Shown here piece by piece: positions 1-8,444 of a DNA stretch of 39,977 nucleotides. Numbering within the stretch: the first letter of the stretch is position 1; each line of letters opens with the position of its first letter. Location: the NCBI GenBank assembly GCA_900768785.1, contig CAAGEG010000058.1:1-39977 (forward strand), given 5' to 3'. The position numbers and the translations under genes were made by a program. This DNA comes from an uncultured Prevotella sp. (GTDB taxonomy: Bacteria > Bacteroidota > Bacteroidia > Bacteroidales > Bacteroidaceae). Below the pieces are notes generated by a model, which had not been told where the DNA came from, searched no databases, and was given only the letters and a program-made list of their open reading frames with translations.

Positions 1-148
1 CTTATGCAAAGATAGTGCCAATGAGCGGAATGAGAACTTGTTCTCAAATTCCCGAGTGCAGCCTATCTTATGCAAAGATAGTGCCAATGAGCGGAATGAG
101 AACTTGTTCTCAAATTCCCGAGTGCAGCCTATCTTATGCAAAGATACT
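1..148 (-). repeat. 66-bp tandem repeat carrying promoter -7 boxes
   Basis: Two full copies and the start of a third repeat at exact 66-bp spacing (starts 1, 67 and 133). Each begins with CTTATGCAAAGATAGTGCC, which on the minus strand gives TATCTTTGCATAAG, a match to the Bacteroidetes -7 box TAnnTTTG. Boxes lie at 7-14, 73-80 and 139-146 and point left, out of the window, so they probably serve a gene beyond position 1. No clear TTTG -33 box sits 19-20 nt upstream of these copies. Related elements occur at 26416-26500 and 39717-39799. Confidence 0.85.
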
Positions 149-230
149 TATTTTTGCCCACATTATTAGATTAATATAGAATTAAAAGATATTAAAGACC
201 CATAATACGGGTACAATAAAAACAAATTAG

Positions 231-238
231 TAACTTTG
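231..238 (+). promoter_or_regulatory. -7 box for the radical SAM gene
   Basis: TAACTTTG followed by CA matches the Bacteroidetes -7 consensus TAnnTTTG and lies about 32 nt upstream of the ATG at 270. No convincing TTTG -33 element is visible at the usual distance, so only the -7 half is supported. Confidence 0.5.
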
Positions 239-269
239 CAATGTAAAAACAACATTAAACTATACAAAA

Positions 270-1190
270 ATGCAACTGCCATATAACGATTTTGGGACGT
301 GGATAAGGCGTCGTTTTGGGTCAAAAATACAGAAGATATCTGTCAATGCAGGCTTTACTTGTCCTAATCGAGACGGCAGACTTGGTGTAGGAGGATGTAT
401 TTTTTGCAACAACGCAACGTTTAATCCGGCATATTGTGATAGTAGTAATACTATTCGCAAACAACTTGAAGACGGCAAATCTTTCTTTAACAGGAAGTAT
501 AGCGATATGAAATATCTTGCTTATTTTCAAGCTTATACTAATACATATGCCTCATTAGAAAAGCTAAAGTCAATATATGAAGAAGCTCTAAACACGGAAG
601 ATGTGGTGGGGATAATAATAGGCACACGTCCTGACTGCATAGACAGCAGTTTGCTTGACTATCTTGAGACTCTAAACCGACAGACTTTTCTTTGCGTAGA
701 ATATGGAATAGAGTCGGCAAACAACATGACTTTAAAGCGTATAAATCGTGGTCACGACTTTGAATGTTCAAGAAGAGCGGTTGAAGAAACGTCACAAAGA
801 GGTATCATGACAGGCGGTCATGTCATTATTGGTCTTCCGGGCGAAGACAGAAATGAGAATTTACGACAAGCGAAAATAATATCTGACATGCGTCTTGATA
901 TTCTAAAGCTGCACCAACTGCAGATTATAAAAGGTACAAAGTTGGAACAAGAATATGCCCGAAAGCCCTTCCATCTATACGATGTTGATGAATATATATG
1001 TCTTATGGCAGAGTATGTGGCACTATTGCGTAAAGATATTATTGTTGATCGTTTTGTTTCTCAGTCACCCAAAGAGTTGTTAGTAGCACCAAGTTGGGGA
1101 ATTAAAAATCATGAGTTTACCGACAAACTTGTAAACTACATGAAAAAGCACAATATAACACAAGGTTGTAAAGTTGCTAACAACGAATAG
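270..1190 (+). CDS. TIGR01212-family radical SAM protein (YhcC-like)
   Basis: 306 aa, full length for the family. The three cluster-binding cysteines are C31, C43 and C46, in the layout CPNRDG...GGCIFC that sets this family apart from the ordinary CxxxCxxC radical SAM motif. Later motifs fit a radical SAM TIM barrel with an Elp3-like core: IIGTRPDCID, CVEYGIES and GGHVIIGLPGED. Family members are soluble proteins with a 4Fe-4S cluster that cleave S-adenosylmethionine; their substrate is not well established, with a role in RNA modification or metabolism proposed from similarity only. The gene is alone on the plus strand and convergent with the YihY gene, whose stop is 9 nt away. The ATG at 270 follows a -7 box at 231-238. 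Confidence 0.9.
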   Translation: MQLPYNDFGTWIRRRFGSKIQKISVNAGFTCPNRDGRLGVGGCIFCNNATFNPAYCDSSNTIRKQLEDGKSFFNRKYSDMKYLAYFQAYTNTYASLEKLKSIYEEALNTEDVVGIIIGTRPDCIDSSLLDYLETLNRQTFLCVEYGIESANNMTLKRINRGHDFECSRRAVEETSQRGIMTGGHVIIGLPGEDRNENLRQAKIISDMRLDILKLHQLQIIKGTKLEQEYARKPFHLYDVDEYICLMAEYVALLRKDIIVDRFVSQSPKELLVAPSWGIKNHEFTDKLVNYMKKHNITQGCKVANNE

Positions 1191-1199
1191 ACCACATAA

Positions 1200-2519
1200 T
1201 TATAAATCCTTTAGCAATATCAATCGTTGTTTTTCAAGATAGTCATTTCTTGATTTTATAACATCGCGCCATTTAGTTGTGCCCATATTATGCAAATCAA
1301 GGTCAACAGTCCACTTGCCTCGCGACTCCAAACGATCGATTATTGTACCCACACTTAGGCGTTCTGTTGACTCTGCGGGCTGATAACGACACTCCTCTCC
1401 TTTCTCATCAATCATTACTTCTGTAATGATATTGACATTAGACAACTCATATAACAAGTCGTTAACAATGCGTATAGGTATGCCGGTTATTATTTTCAGG
1501 TCAAGAGCTGTGTATGGTTTTTCTCCGGCATTAAAGCGTTTACATATATGAGACGCAAGAACGACACTCAACATCAAATGATAACGATGACTTATGTCTT
1601 CAGTCTGAGCCTTGAAAGCATAGTCTTCCAGATTCTGGTTTGAATAACACAACTCTGCACAAAACAGACATATAGTCCATGAAATCTGCACCCACAACAT
1701 GAAAAGAGGCAAAACGGCAAACGAACCATAAATGGCATTGTAACTACTTACCCATATTTGCGAGTGAATATAGAACATTTGTAACCCTTGCATGGCTACT
1801 CCGGCAAGAATACCGGGCACTATGGCACATGAGAACTTAACCTTTGTGTTTGGCATAAACACAAATAGCGATATGAAAACCGCCGACATAAGGATAAAAG
1901 GTATGAGATCTATGAAGAAGCGCATAATGGGTGCCAAGACGATAAAATCGTTCATTTGTCCCGACAACGTAGTGATGAAGATAGAGAAACCTGATGTTAT
2001 GACTATTACAATAGGCACGAGCAAAATCATAGAAACATAGTCGGTAACCGTTCGGAACATGCTTCGTGGCTTCTTAACCTGCCATATATTATTGAAAGTC
2101 TGCTCTACATTACTGATAAGCATTATTACCGTCCATAGCATAAACACAAGACCAATACCGAGAAACAGTCCTCGCTTAGTGTGAACAAGGTAAGAATTGA
2201 CAAAACCAATAATAGTTTCGGCTACCTGAGGCTGACTTGACAATGTGTCTCTAAACCATATCTCAATGTATTTATTATATCCGAACCCGCGAGCAACGGC
2301 AAAAACGACAGCAAAAATAGGCACTATTGCTAATAAAGTTGAATAAGTAAGAGCCGAAGCAGAGTTAATCATACCCTTTGCTGTGAAGCGTTCAATGGCA
2401 AGAGCAAGCTTTTTAATAATGTTATATATAAAGAATCGTATAGGAGAAACATCATCTCGCATGACATGCCATATGTCAATCTTAATGAATTTTATGATAT
2501 TTCTTATTCGTTTCTTCAC
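1200..2519 (-). CDS. YihY/BrkB-family inner-membrane protein
   Basis: The product resembles the YihY/virulence factor BrkB family, often mislabelled ribonuclease BN. It has about six membrane segments, with the family motif SALTYSTLLAIVPIFAVVFA near the start, TLSGQMND in the middle and a C-terminal winged-helix-like tail from about 'HRYHLMLSVVLASHICKRF' onward. The open frame can be extended to an ATG at 2621, but that start lies inside RNase P RNA and codes for an N-terminus translated from the conserved rnpB 3' end. The GTG at 2519 (VKKRIRNIIKFIKIDIWH) matches where the family normally begins, so I chose it; this gives 439 aa. The function of the family is unresolved; transport has been suggested. 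The rnpB transcript is on the same strand directly upstream. Confidence 0.85.
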   Translation of the reverse strand: MKKRIRNIIKFIKIDIWHVMRDDVSPIRFFIYNIIKKLALAIERFTAKGMINSASALTYSTLLAIVPIFAVVFAVARGFGYNKYIEIWFRDTLSSQPQVAETIIGFVNSYLVHTKRGLFLGIGLVFMLWTVIMLISNVEQTFNNIWQVKKPRSMFRTVTDYVSMILLVPIVIVITSGFSIFITTLSGQMNDFIVLAPIMRFFIDLIPFILMSAVFISLFVFMPNTKVKFSCAIVPGILAGVAMQGLQMFYIHSQIWVSSYNAIYGSFAVLPLFMLWVQISWTICLFCAELCYSNQNLEDYAFKAQTEDISHRYHLMLSVVLASHICKRFNAGEKPYTALDLKIITGIPIRIVNDLLYELSNVNIITEVMIDEKGEECRYQPAESTERLSVGTIIDRLESRGKWTVDLDLHNMGTTKWRDVIKSRNDYLEKQRLILLKDL

Positions 2520-2555
2520 GCTTTGGTATGTATTAATTAAGGAAAAAAGAAAGGA

Positions 2556-2928
2556 AACAGTGTCTTTGTAAGCCGGGTTCTGTGGATGAATGGCACTCTC
2601 GCGCCAATCATTGTCTGTCATTTATCTAATTTACAGGTCACCCAATAACTTAAGCGTTCTACCCTCCGTCGTCATTTGCATGTCGAGCGGACAACTCTCT
2701 ACCAACGGTATACGCGAACTTGCAGCCTCCGGATAGCACGGCTCGTCAGTCACCTAACGACCGGTGGTCTCTTACACCACCTTCTCACCCTTACCATTTA
2801 GCATGGCGGTTGTTTTCTTCTGCATCTCCTATTGTCGCCAACAGCTTCTATTTTCGGAAGCGGAGTGTCCTTTGCTGCCCGGACTTTCCTCTCGTGCAAA
2901 GCACCAGCGACAGACCAAGACACTGTAT
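2556..2928 (-). ncRNA. rnpB: RNase P RNA (bacterial A-type)
   Basis: The catalytic RNA of RNase P, which removes the 5' leader of pre-tRNAs. On the minus strand the 5' part carries the near-universal GAGGAAAGTCCGGGC and the 3' part ends in ACAGAACCCGGCTTACA. Helix P1 closes perfectly: CAGTGTCTT (minus, at 2917-2925) pairs with AAGACACTG (at 2558-2566). The spacing gives about 370 nt, normal for A-type RNA. A promoter lies at 2935-2965, and a T-rich stretch after the P1 3' strand may act as terminator. Ends are placed from P1 and the promoter and could be off by several bases. Open frames on the plus strand here are shadows of the RNA. Confidence 0.97.
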
Positions 2929-2934
2929 CCTGTG

Positions 2935-2965
2935 CAAAGATACGTCAAGTTAAGCAAATAACAAA
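2935..2965 (-). promoter_or_regulatory. rnpB promoter
   Basis: A textbook Bacteroidetes promoter on the minus strand: TTTG at 2962-2965, exactly 19 nt, then TATCTTTG at 2935-2942, about 7-10 nt before the predicted rnpB 5' end. It is one of the best promoters in the window and supports the RNA's 5' boundary. Confidence 0.85.
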
Positions 2966-3284
2966 ATAAATATCCAATCACTCATACATTAAATCCGAAT
3001 AGTAAATATCAACAAAAACATAAACAAAATGGGAGATTTATTGATTTAAGAATGTTTATTTACCCCAAACAGATAGTTAGATTTAAGCTAATGTGTGCTG
3101 AGAAAAACTGATTTTAGGCCATAAACAGCCATTTCCTTATTTTAGGAGATAACAATACTTAGATGAAATCTTATTTTCTATTTGGGTTAAATGGGCGATT
3201 TTATATTATTGAATTATTTGTATTTGTTCCTTAACTGATATTAATTATAATTGAAAATTAGCGGTTTTATCGGATATTTGTGGC
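2966..3284. other. AT-rich intergenic region without visible gene
   Basis: About 320 bases between the rnpB promoter and the nucleoside phosphorylase stop. It is very AT-rich, has no plausible reading frame with a recognisable product, and I see no strong hairpin followed by a T tract. It must hold the end of the phosphorylase transcript. Confidence 0.6.
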
Positions 3285-4202
3285 TTATATTCGGTCTAAG
3301 ACAATAGTTATCAAATCGTCAATTTGATTTTTGTAGCCTGTATTTGCTTCGTGTGCGACACGATTTGCTATCACCATGCAACATGTTGTGGCTTTATGTC
3401 CCATCAAACGAGCCAATCCGGCAAGAGCAGAACTCTCCATTTCGAAGTTTGTTATTCTCATTCCGTTGTACTCAAAGCTTTCTATTTTCTCGTTCTGATG
3501 TGGATCTGCAAGCGGAACACGCAAGCGACGTCCTTGCGGACCAAAGAATCCACCACAAGCAACAGTAACTCCACGTACCATATCATCGGCTGCTATACGT
3601 TCAACAAGTTCATTATCGGCATCAATAACGTAAGGTGCCGGTGCACACATATTGCCTGACCAACCGAGATGATTGAGCAAAGCACGTTCCATAGGCAAAT
3701 CGCACACGGCGTTTCTGCCTTCATAGAAGTTTAAAAGTCCGTCAAAACCAATTGATTTCTGTGAACAAATGAATGTTCCAACAGGTGTATATGTCTGCAA
3801 ACCTCCGCATGTACCTATACGAACAATCTCTAATTGTCGGAACTTAGGCTTTTCATGGCGTGTCTTAAAATCAATATTTGCCATTGCATCTATCTCATTC
3901 ATAACGATATCTATGTTGTCACAGCCAATTCCGGTAGATGTTACAGTTATGCGTTTTCCTTTGTATGTACCTGTAACTGTGCGAAATTCCCTACTCTCTA
4001 CCTCACATTCGCATGTCTCGAAATGTGAAGCGACGAGAGAAACACGTCCGGGATCGCCTACAAGTATTATTTTATCAGCAAGGTGTTCCGGTTTTACATG
4101 TAAATGAAAAACGCTGCCGTCTTCGTTAATTATAAGTTCTGATTCGGCAAAATATCTTCCTTGCTGTTCATTATTATTGCTATTTAATGTGTTATCTTTC
4201 AT
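3285..4202 (-). CDS. Nucleoside phosphorylase (PNP/UDP family)
   Basis: 305 aa. Resembles the uridine phosphorylase branch of the PNP_UDP_1 family, which splits nucleosides with phosphate into base and ribose-1-phosphate in the cytoplasm. Visible motifs: the phosphate-binding loop IILVGDPGRVSLVA, the GIGCDNIDIVMNEID segment, IVRIGTCGGLQ, and the ribose-binding NFEMESSALAGLA with its Met-Glu pair. The first 15 residues are Asn- and Gln-rich and poorly conserved; a family-like start begins around 'RYFAESELIINEDG'. It starts 11 nt after the PD40-like gene stops, so the two are likely co-transcribed. Purine versus uridine specificity cannot be settled by eye, so no symbol is given. Confidence 0.88.
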   Translation of the reverse strand: MKDNTLNSNNNEQQGRYFAESELIINEDGSVFHLHVKPEHLADKIILVGDPGRVSLVASHFETCECEVESREFRTVTGTYKGKRITVTSTGIGCDNIDIVMNEIDAMANIDFKTRHEKPKFRQLEIVRIGTCGGLQTYTPVGTFICSQKSIGFDGLLNFYEGRNAVCDLPMERALLNHLGWSGNMCAPAPYVIDADNELVERIAADDMVRGVTVACGGFFGPQGRRLRVPLADPHQNEKIESFEYNGMRITNFEMESSALAGLARLMGHKATTCCMVIANRVAHEANTGYKNQIDDLITIVLDRI

Positions 4203-4213
4203 AGTATTTTGTA

Positions 4214-5392
4214 TTAATTGTTATACATAAGGTTTTCTGCATTTCTTATCTCTTTCTCAAAAGCCTTGATTTTGAGTTCAAATTCTTGTTGTTGATTTTC
4301 CAGTTGCTGTATTGAAGAGGCGAGGATACGTTTATCTGTCTTACCGGCAGACGTATATTTGTATCTCAATTCATCAAGATTGTCGTTCTGACTTTTGTAT
4401 TTTTCACGCATAGCAACAAGACGTTGATATTTGGCTCTGTTTGTTGGCGATTTAAATTCTGAGATATCTTTGTAAACGACATTATCGTTTACTACAAAAT
4501 GTATATTGTTTTGAACATGTTTCTGCAAACGCTTCTTCAATTCATCAACTCGTTGTTTTGCGTCAAACACTTGTTTCGCATCATGCCATGTGTCTTTTAT
4601 GCTCGATAAAACGGCAAGTTTTCTTACTCTTTCTTCGCCGAGAGCTGTTATATCGTAAGCTTCGCGAGAGTCTAAAGGTACGAATGTGTATATGCAAAGT
4701 TTGCCTGCGGGTTGGTTACGTGAGGTCACAAGCCATCCCAAATTATCGAAATCATCGACCAAATAGCAATATTCATCAGACTTAGAGTTGTATGGCAGAC
4801 CTAAATTTTCAGGTTTATAAAAGCGTGCTGAATCTGCATCATACATTGTAACATAAAGATCGTGTTCACCAAGTCCTTCGTTGCTGATTGCAGAGAAGTA
4901 AAGTGTCACTCCATCTGGCATCATATAAGGGTACCGTATATCTTTGAAAGCTGTGCCGAAATCAATCTTTCGTTCGTTTGTCCACTTCCCTCCGAGTTTA
5001 TCAGACATGAACAGATGTTGCAAACTGTCTTTTCCCATTCGGGTATAAATGGCTCTGTTGCCAAATTCATTTATATGAGCAGTTGCATTCTTGTCGTTTA
5101 CAGGCAATCCGAAGTCTGCCGGATGTCCCAATTTCCCTGATTCGTGGTTCAGTGGGATGTTTTTAAGAAACGTAGCAACGTCTGTTATGGTGCTGTCTAT
5201 TACTGTTAGACGTGCCGTACCTGCCAACATGTCATCAAATAGTATGTCTGCTTCACTTTTTTCCGGCTCTATAACAATGGCTTTATGAGCCTTTGACTGC
5301 TTGGGTCTTGCTTTTCTCTTGTTAGATTGAGCAAGGACATTTACCGATAAAAGCGATAATAATATATATATACACAGTCTTGACAGTTTCAT
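4214..5392 (-). CDS. Secreted PD40 (WD40-like beta-propeller) repeat protein
   Basis: 392 aa with a Sec signal peptide (MKLSRLCIYILLSLLSVNVLAQ) followed by a basic stretch. Residues about 95-250 contain short blade-like repeats of the PD40 type, for example 'DIRYPYMMPDGVTLYFSA', which are typical of periplasmic or surface beta-propellers in Bacteroidetes (TolB- and OmpA-associated). The last 130 residues are charged and probably coiled-coil (KRLQKHVQNN..., QQLENQQQEFELKIKAFEKE). No OmpA-like peptidoglycan-binding domain is present at the end. It is upstream of, and probably co-transcribed with, the nucleoside phosphorylase. The function is unknown; a structural or binding role in the envelope is inference. 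Confidence 0.72.
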   Translation of the reverse strand: MKLSRLCIYILLSLLSVNVLAQSNKRKARPKQSKAHKAIVIEPEKSEADILFDDMLAGTARLTVIDSTITDVATFLKNIPLNHESGKLGHPADFGLPVNDKNATAHINEFGNRAIYTRMGKDSLQHLFMSDKLGGKWTNERKIDFGTAFKDIRYPYMMPDGVTLYFSAISNEGLGEHDLYVTMYDADSARFYKPENLGLPYNSKSDEYCYLVDDFDNLGWLVTSRNQPAGKLCIYTFVPLDSREAYDITALGEERVRKLAVLSSIKDTWHDAKQVFDAKQRVDELKKRLQKHVQNNIHFVVNDNVVYKDISEFKSPTNRAKYQRLVAMREKYKSQNDNLDELRYKYTSAGKTDKRILASSIQQLENQQQEFELKIKAFEKEIRNAENLMYNN

Positions 5393-5543
5393 AGAATAAT
5401 GTTTAAATTAGCAAGGGCAATGATTGCCTTTTGAGAAAATAGATATCTGCAAAGATAAAATTATTATCCATATTAATAATGTTTGTGGATAACAATTTAT
5501 TATTAGCGCGAAAAAATTTAACTTAAATTTGTTTCTACCACCC

Positions 5544-6275
5544 CTATTCTATCAACTTGCCTTCTCTTTCAAGGGCTTTCCATACCGAATAGCGAGCTTC
5601 ATCGTTCATATTCTCTATAGTCTGAAATATATCTCCCATAACAGTGCGTTGAGAATCTCTCTCATAAGGGCAGAGTTTTACTTGTTTATGATAATCTTTT
5701 ATCAATGCGAACTTTTTCAAATCGGCTTCTTGCTCCAAACAAAGTGGACGAATAATGGTCAGGGGCATCTTTCTCATGGTAAGTTTTACAGGCATTGTAG
5801 AGAAGCTTCCTTGAAAAAAAGTGTTCATCATTGCCGTATGTATAATGTCATCCATGTGATGTCCGAGTGCTATTTTGTTACATTCCAACTGCTGTGCAAG
5901 TTGAAACATCTGCTTGCGACGATTCCATGAACATAGGAAACATGGCGATTTGCGATTGTCGGTATCGGGGTTGAAACTCGTTGTTATTACATGTAAAGTT
6001 ACTCCGCGAGACTCCGCAAACTCTTTGAGATATGAGATATCCGACTCATATTTGATGTTTGACATTCGTATATGAGCTGCTTCAACTTTGAAAGAAGGTT
6101 TGTCAATACGGCTTCGCCAAGCCAAAAGGTCAAGAAGACAAAGAGAATCTTTCCCTCCGGAAAGTCCAATTAATATCTTATCTCCGTCGGATATAAGTTG
6201 ATAATCATAAATTGCTTTATTAAAACGACTTATCATCTTTCTTTCAAGTTTTTGTTCTTCACTTGGTAAAGGCAT
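5544..6275 (-). CDS. TtcA/TilS-like PP-loop ATPase, likely tRNA 2-thiolation
   Basis: 243 aa. An N-type ATP pyrophosphatase with the PP-loop GLSGGKDSLCLLDLL near residue 35. CFLCSWNRRK supplies the CxxC pair and NKIALGHHMDDIIHTAMMN the second nucleotide motif, as in TtcA, which makes 2-thiocytidine at tRNA position 32 using an iron-sulfur cluster. A further pair of cysteines (RPLCLEQE, KLCPYERDS) occurs later and could be cluster or metal ligands. Bacteroidetes carry TtcA-like proteins of this size; the exact tRNA target is not shown by the sequence, so I leave the symbol empty. The gene has about 150 bp free on its 3' side and 85 bp on its 5' side. Confidence 0.8.
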   Translation of the reverse strand: MPLPSEEQKLERKMISRFNKAIYDYQLISDGDKILIGLSGGKDSLCLLDLLAWRSRIDKPSFKVEAAHIRMSNIKYESDISYLKEFAESRGVTLHVITTSFNPDTDNRKSPCFLCSWNRRKQMFQLAQQLECNKIALGHHMDDIIHTAMMNTFFQGSFSTMPVKLTMRKMPLTIIRPLCLEQEADLKKFALIKDYHKQVKLCPYERDSQRTVMGDIFQTIENMNDEARYSVWKALEREGKLIE

Positions 6276-6360
6276 ACTTTCATGTTCTGTTTTAGTTATA
6301 CAAAAGTTCGCACACTAATGTTTTGAAATTTAAAATGCTGTCATAACATTACTCCAAATG

Positions 6361-6729
6361 CTATTTCATAAACACTAAATATACAGCACAAATAATGAGA
6401 AAAAATGCAAGAATATGGTTCCAATGTAGGTTTTGACCTTGAAATAAGATATTTGCAATAACGGCAAAAACACCTAAACTGATACACTCTTGTATCACTT
6501 TAAGTTGAATAAGCGTAAACGGACCTCCGTTCTCTTGAAAACCGATGCGGTTTGCAGGCACTTGGCAACAATATTCAAAGAATGCTATACCCCACGAAAA
6601 AAGTATTATCAACATCAAAGGCCATTTAGAGGCAACTCCCGAAGCCTGCAACTTTAGATGTCCATACCATGCCAATGTCATGAAAACATTACTCATCACC
6701 AATAGAATAATAGTATATAGTCCGTTCAT
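6361..6729 (-). CDS. DUF486 (DMT-like) small membrane protein
   Basis: 122 aa, almost entirely hydrophobic, with four predicted membrane helices. The motifs FMTLAWYGHLK near the start and SWGIAFFEYCCQVPANRIG in the middle, and the PFTLIQLKVIQE segment, are characteristic of DUF486, a family of half-size drug/metabolite-transporter-like proteins. Such proteins usually dimerise; no substrate is known. It is followed upstream by the 22-bp repeat arrays (6765-7009), so its promoter must lie in or near those repeats, although I see no good TAnnTTTG box. Confidence 0.88.
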   Translation of the reverse strand: MNGLYTIILLVMSNVFMTLAWYGHLKLQASGVASKWPLMLIILFSWGIAFFEYCCQVPANRIGFQENGGPFTLIQLKVIQECISLGVFAVIANILFQGQNLHWNHILAFFLIICAVYLVFMK

Positions 6730-6764
6730 AATATTATTTTAATCTTCTAAAAATATTGTTTGTC

Positions 6765-6896
6765 ATTCATAAACATATAGTTTAGCAACCGTAAACATAT
6801 GGTTTAGCAACCGTAAACATATGGTTTATCAACCGTAAACATATGGTTTATCAACCGTAAACATATGGTTTATCAACCGTAAACATATAGTTTATC
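6765..6896. repeat. 22-bp tandem array A, six copies
   Basis: Six consecutive units of exactly 22 bp: 6765-6786, 6787-6808, 6809-6830, 6831-6852, 6853-6874 and 6875-6896. The consensus is AACCGTAAACATATGGTTTA plus TC or GC. Each unit holds an imperfect palindrome (AAACATATGGTTT). The first and last copies have ATATAG in place of ATATGG, like array C at 20067. There are no unique spacers, so this is not a CRISPR array. Confidence 0.93.
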
Positions 6897-6922
6897 GAAA
6901 TAGAATATTGTTTGTAAATAAA

Positions 6923-7009
6923 AAAGGGGCACTTTTGCATGTGTAAAGTGGCACTTGAGCATCACAAAGTGGCTCTTTAGGGTATGAAAAGTGGCACTTT
7001 ATTATTATC
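6923..7009. repeat. 21/22-bp tandem array B, four copies
   Basis: Immediately beside array A, four degenerate units start at about 6923, 6945, 6966 and 6988, i.e. 22, 21 and 22 bp apart. The core AAAGTGGCACTTT is a near-perfect palindrome with one central base. The sequence is unrelated to array A, yet the phasing is the same. It lies 45 bp before the stop of the TPR gene that ends at 7054. Confidence 0.8.
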
Positions 7010-7053
7010 AAGTATATAGGTCATTATATACATCAAAACTAATATCACTTAAC

Positions 7054-8259
7054 CTAATTTCGCATATTCATCAGTATCTTACTTATTTCCTCAAACTTAC
7101 GTCCCATATTCAACTTATAATAGATATTATATAGCGACTGCGCCCACTTCTCGGGATTGTTAGGAACAAGGCTTCTATACTTTTCCAAATAAGGCAGAGC
7201 TTTCTTGTAACACTCAATGACAGCAGCATCTTGCTTCTTCTGAGGTTTGGAAGAAGCTTCTAATGATAACGCCATATTGAGATATGAAACACCGGCATTA
7301 TAATTAATATCGGCAATACTGTCATTACGTTCTAACAACTTATTGCTCAAGTCTATACATTCCTGATAGTATCCCTGATTAAGCAACACATTGCTCTTGG
7401 CAAAAAGATAAAGACCATTTTCCTTATCACGTGAAAGACCTTTATTTATTACCATCATGGCAGAGTCAAGTTTATTGGCATCATTATAATAATCCATAAG
7501 ACGCGTAAAGAAATAATCAGGTTCTGAACCCTCATCAAAGCCCGCAAGCAAGGCAGAAACATAGTTAGCCGTATCTTTTTTAAGCTGGTAAACCTCTGAA
7601 AGATAGCGTAAAGTCTTGCTTTGTTGACTTTTGTCTGCCAGTGCCAAGTCTTTATATTTAAGTGCACTATCAGGTCTGTTTAGCATAAATCCGCAAAAAA
7701 GAGTCCAAAAAGCAGCATTATCAGAGGCTAAATCAGCATTTTCAGTCTTAATAATATCAGAGAACAGAGGCTGGTAGTTGCAATCAAGATATGTGTCCAT
7801 CATACTATATGCCGACAAATAATCAGCATGACCGACAAAAAACAAGCCTCCGTTATATAAGTTACGCCTTATGGCTGACAAATAATTAGCATTCTTCTTG
7901 CGCGATTTTATCTTTATACGTCCCTTTGCATCGGGTGTTGCCTCTAAGCTATCAAGGTTTTCATAACATAGAAACATCCTACGAGTAAGATGAAAAAAAG
8001 ATGAAGTATCGACCTTTTCTTTAAGATAGAACTTTTCATTTGCCACTTCATATTGAGTTTTCATCACTTCTGCCAAAGTATGAACCACTTTTATGTCGCC
8101 TCTATGTATAGAGTCTGAAAGTATAGAACGAAGAGTTTTCTCCGACTGTTCCAAATTAGTACGGCTCTTGATATTGTCTTTTGCCTTGTCAATCTCTTTC
8201 TTCTGCGCAAAAGAAAAACATGACATGTAAATGAATACTATTATAAAAATAAAACGCAT
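7054..8259 (-). CDS. Secreted TPR protein (paralogue 2)
   Basis: 401 aa with a Sec signal peptide (MRFIFIIVFIYMSCFSFAQ). The rest is helical, with tetratricopeptide-like pairs in the C-terminal half (KLDSAMMVINKGLSRDKENGLYLFAKSNVLLNQGYYQECIDL). It is a paralogue of the TPR protein next door: both have a 'PDAKGRIK' / 'PNDKGKVK' loop followed by a conserved 'AIR...L.N.G..' segment and a 'YPLF' / 'QPLF' motif at the same place. TPR proteins act as scaffolds; the partner is unknown. It is separated from the gyrA-TPR unit by a strong terminator at 8389-8426, so it likely has its own promoter, but none is obvious in 8260-8388. Confidence 0.8.
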   Translation of the reverse strand: MRFIFIIVFIYMSCFSFAQKKEIDKAKDNIKSRTNLEQSEKTLRSILSDSIHRGDIKVVHTLAEVMKTQYEVANEKFYLKEKVDTSSFFHLTRRMFLCYENLDSLEATPDAKGRIKIKSRKKNANYLSAIRRNLYNGGLFFVGHADYLSAYSMMDTYLDCNYQPLFSDIIKTENADLASDNAAFWTLFCGFMLNRPDSALKYKDLALADKSQQSKTLRYLSEVYQLKKDTANYVSALLAGFDEGSEPDYFFTRLMDYYNDANKLDSAMMVINKGLSRDKENGLYLFAKSNVLLNQGYYQECIDLSNKLLERNDSIADINYNAGVSYLNMALSLEASSKPQKKQDAAVIECYKKALPYLEKYRSLVPNNPEKWAQSLYNIYYKLNMGRKFEEISKILMNMRN

Positions 8260-8388
8260 ACCTATATAAAATGTTTATAAAATAAAAGTCTATGTTGAAC
8301 AACAACAAACCTTATTCTACCAAACCAAAATAAATTGACCTCAAAAAACCACGTTTTGTGATCCAAAATCACAACTTCCGAAAATCAA

Positions 8389-8426
8389 TTGTAGAGTTAT
8401 TATCCCGAAAGATAACAACTCTACAA
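8389..8426 (-). terminator. Terminator of the gyrA-TPR transcript
   Basis: Long near-perfect hairpin: TTGTAGAGTTATTATC and GATAACAACTCTACAA around a 6-nt loop (CCGAAA), with one mismatch in 16 pairs. On the minus strand it is followed by TTGATTTTC, a moderate T-rich tail. It sits 19 bp after the TPR stop codon at 8445. A second, smaller hairpin with 7-bp arms lies at 8356-8374. Confidence 0.82.
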
Positions 8427-8444
8427 TCAAATAACATTTAATTA

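Noticed and set aside
2720..2961. Plus-strand open frames of 65-77 codons
   Set aside because: They lie inside RNase P RNA, whose conserved helices explain the lack of stops; no protein family is recognisable.
6765..7009. The 22-bp arrays as a CRISPR
   Set aside because: The units are directly adjacent without unique spacers, and no cas gene is in the window.
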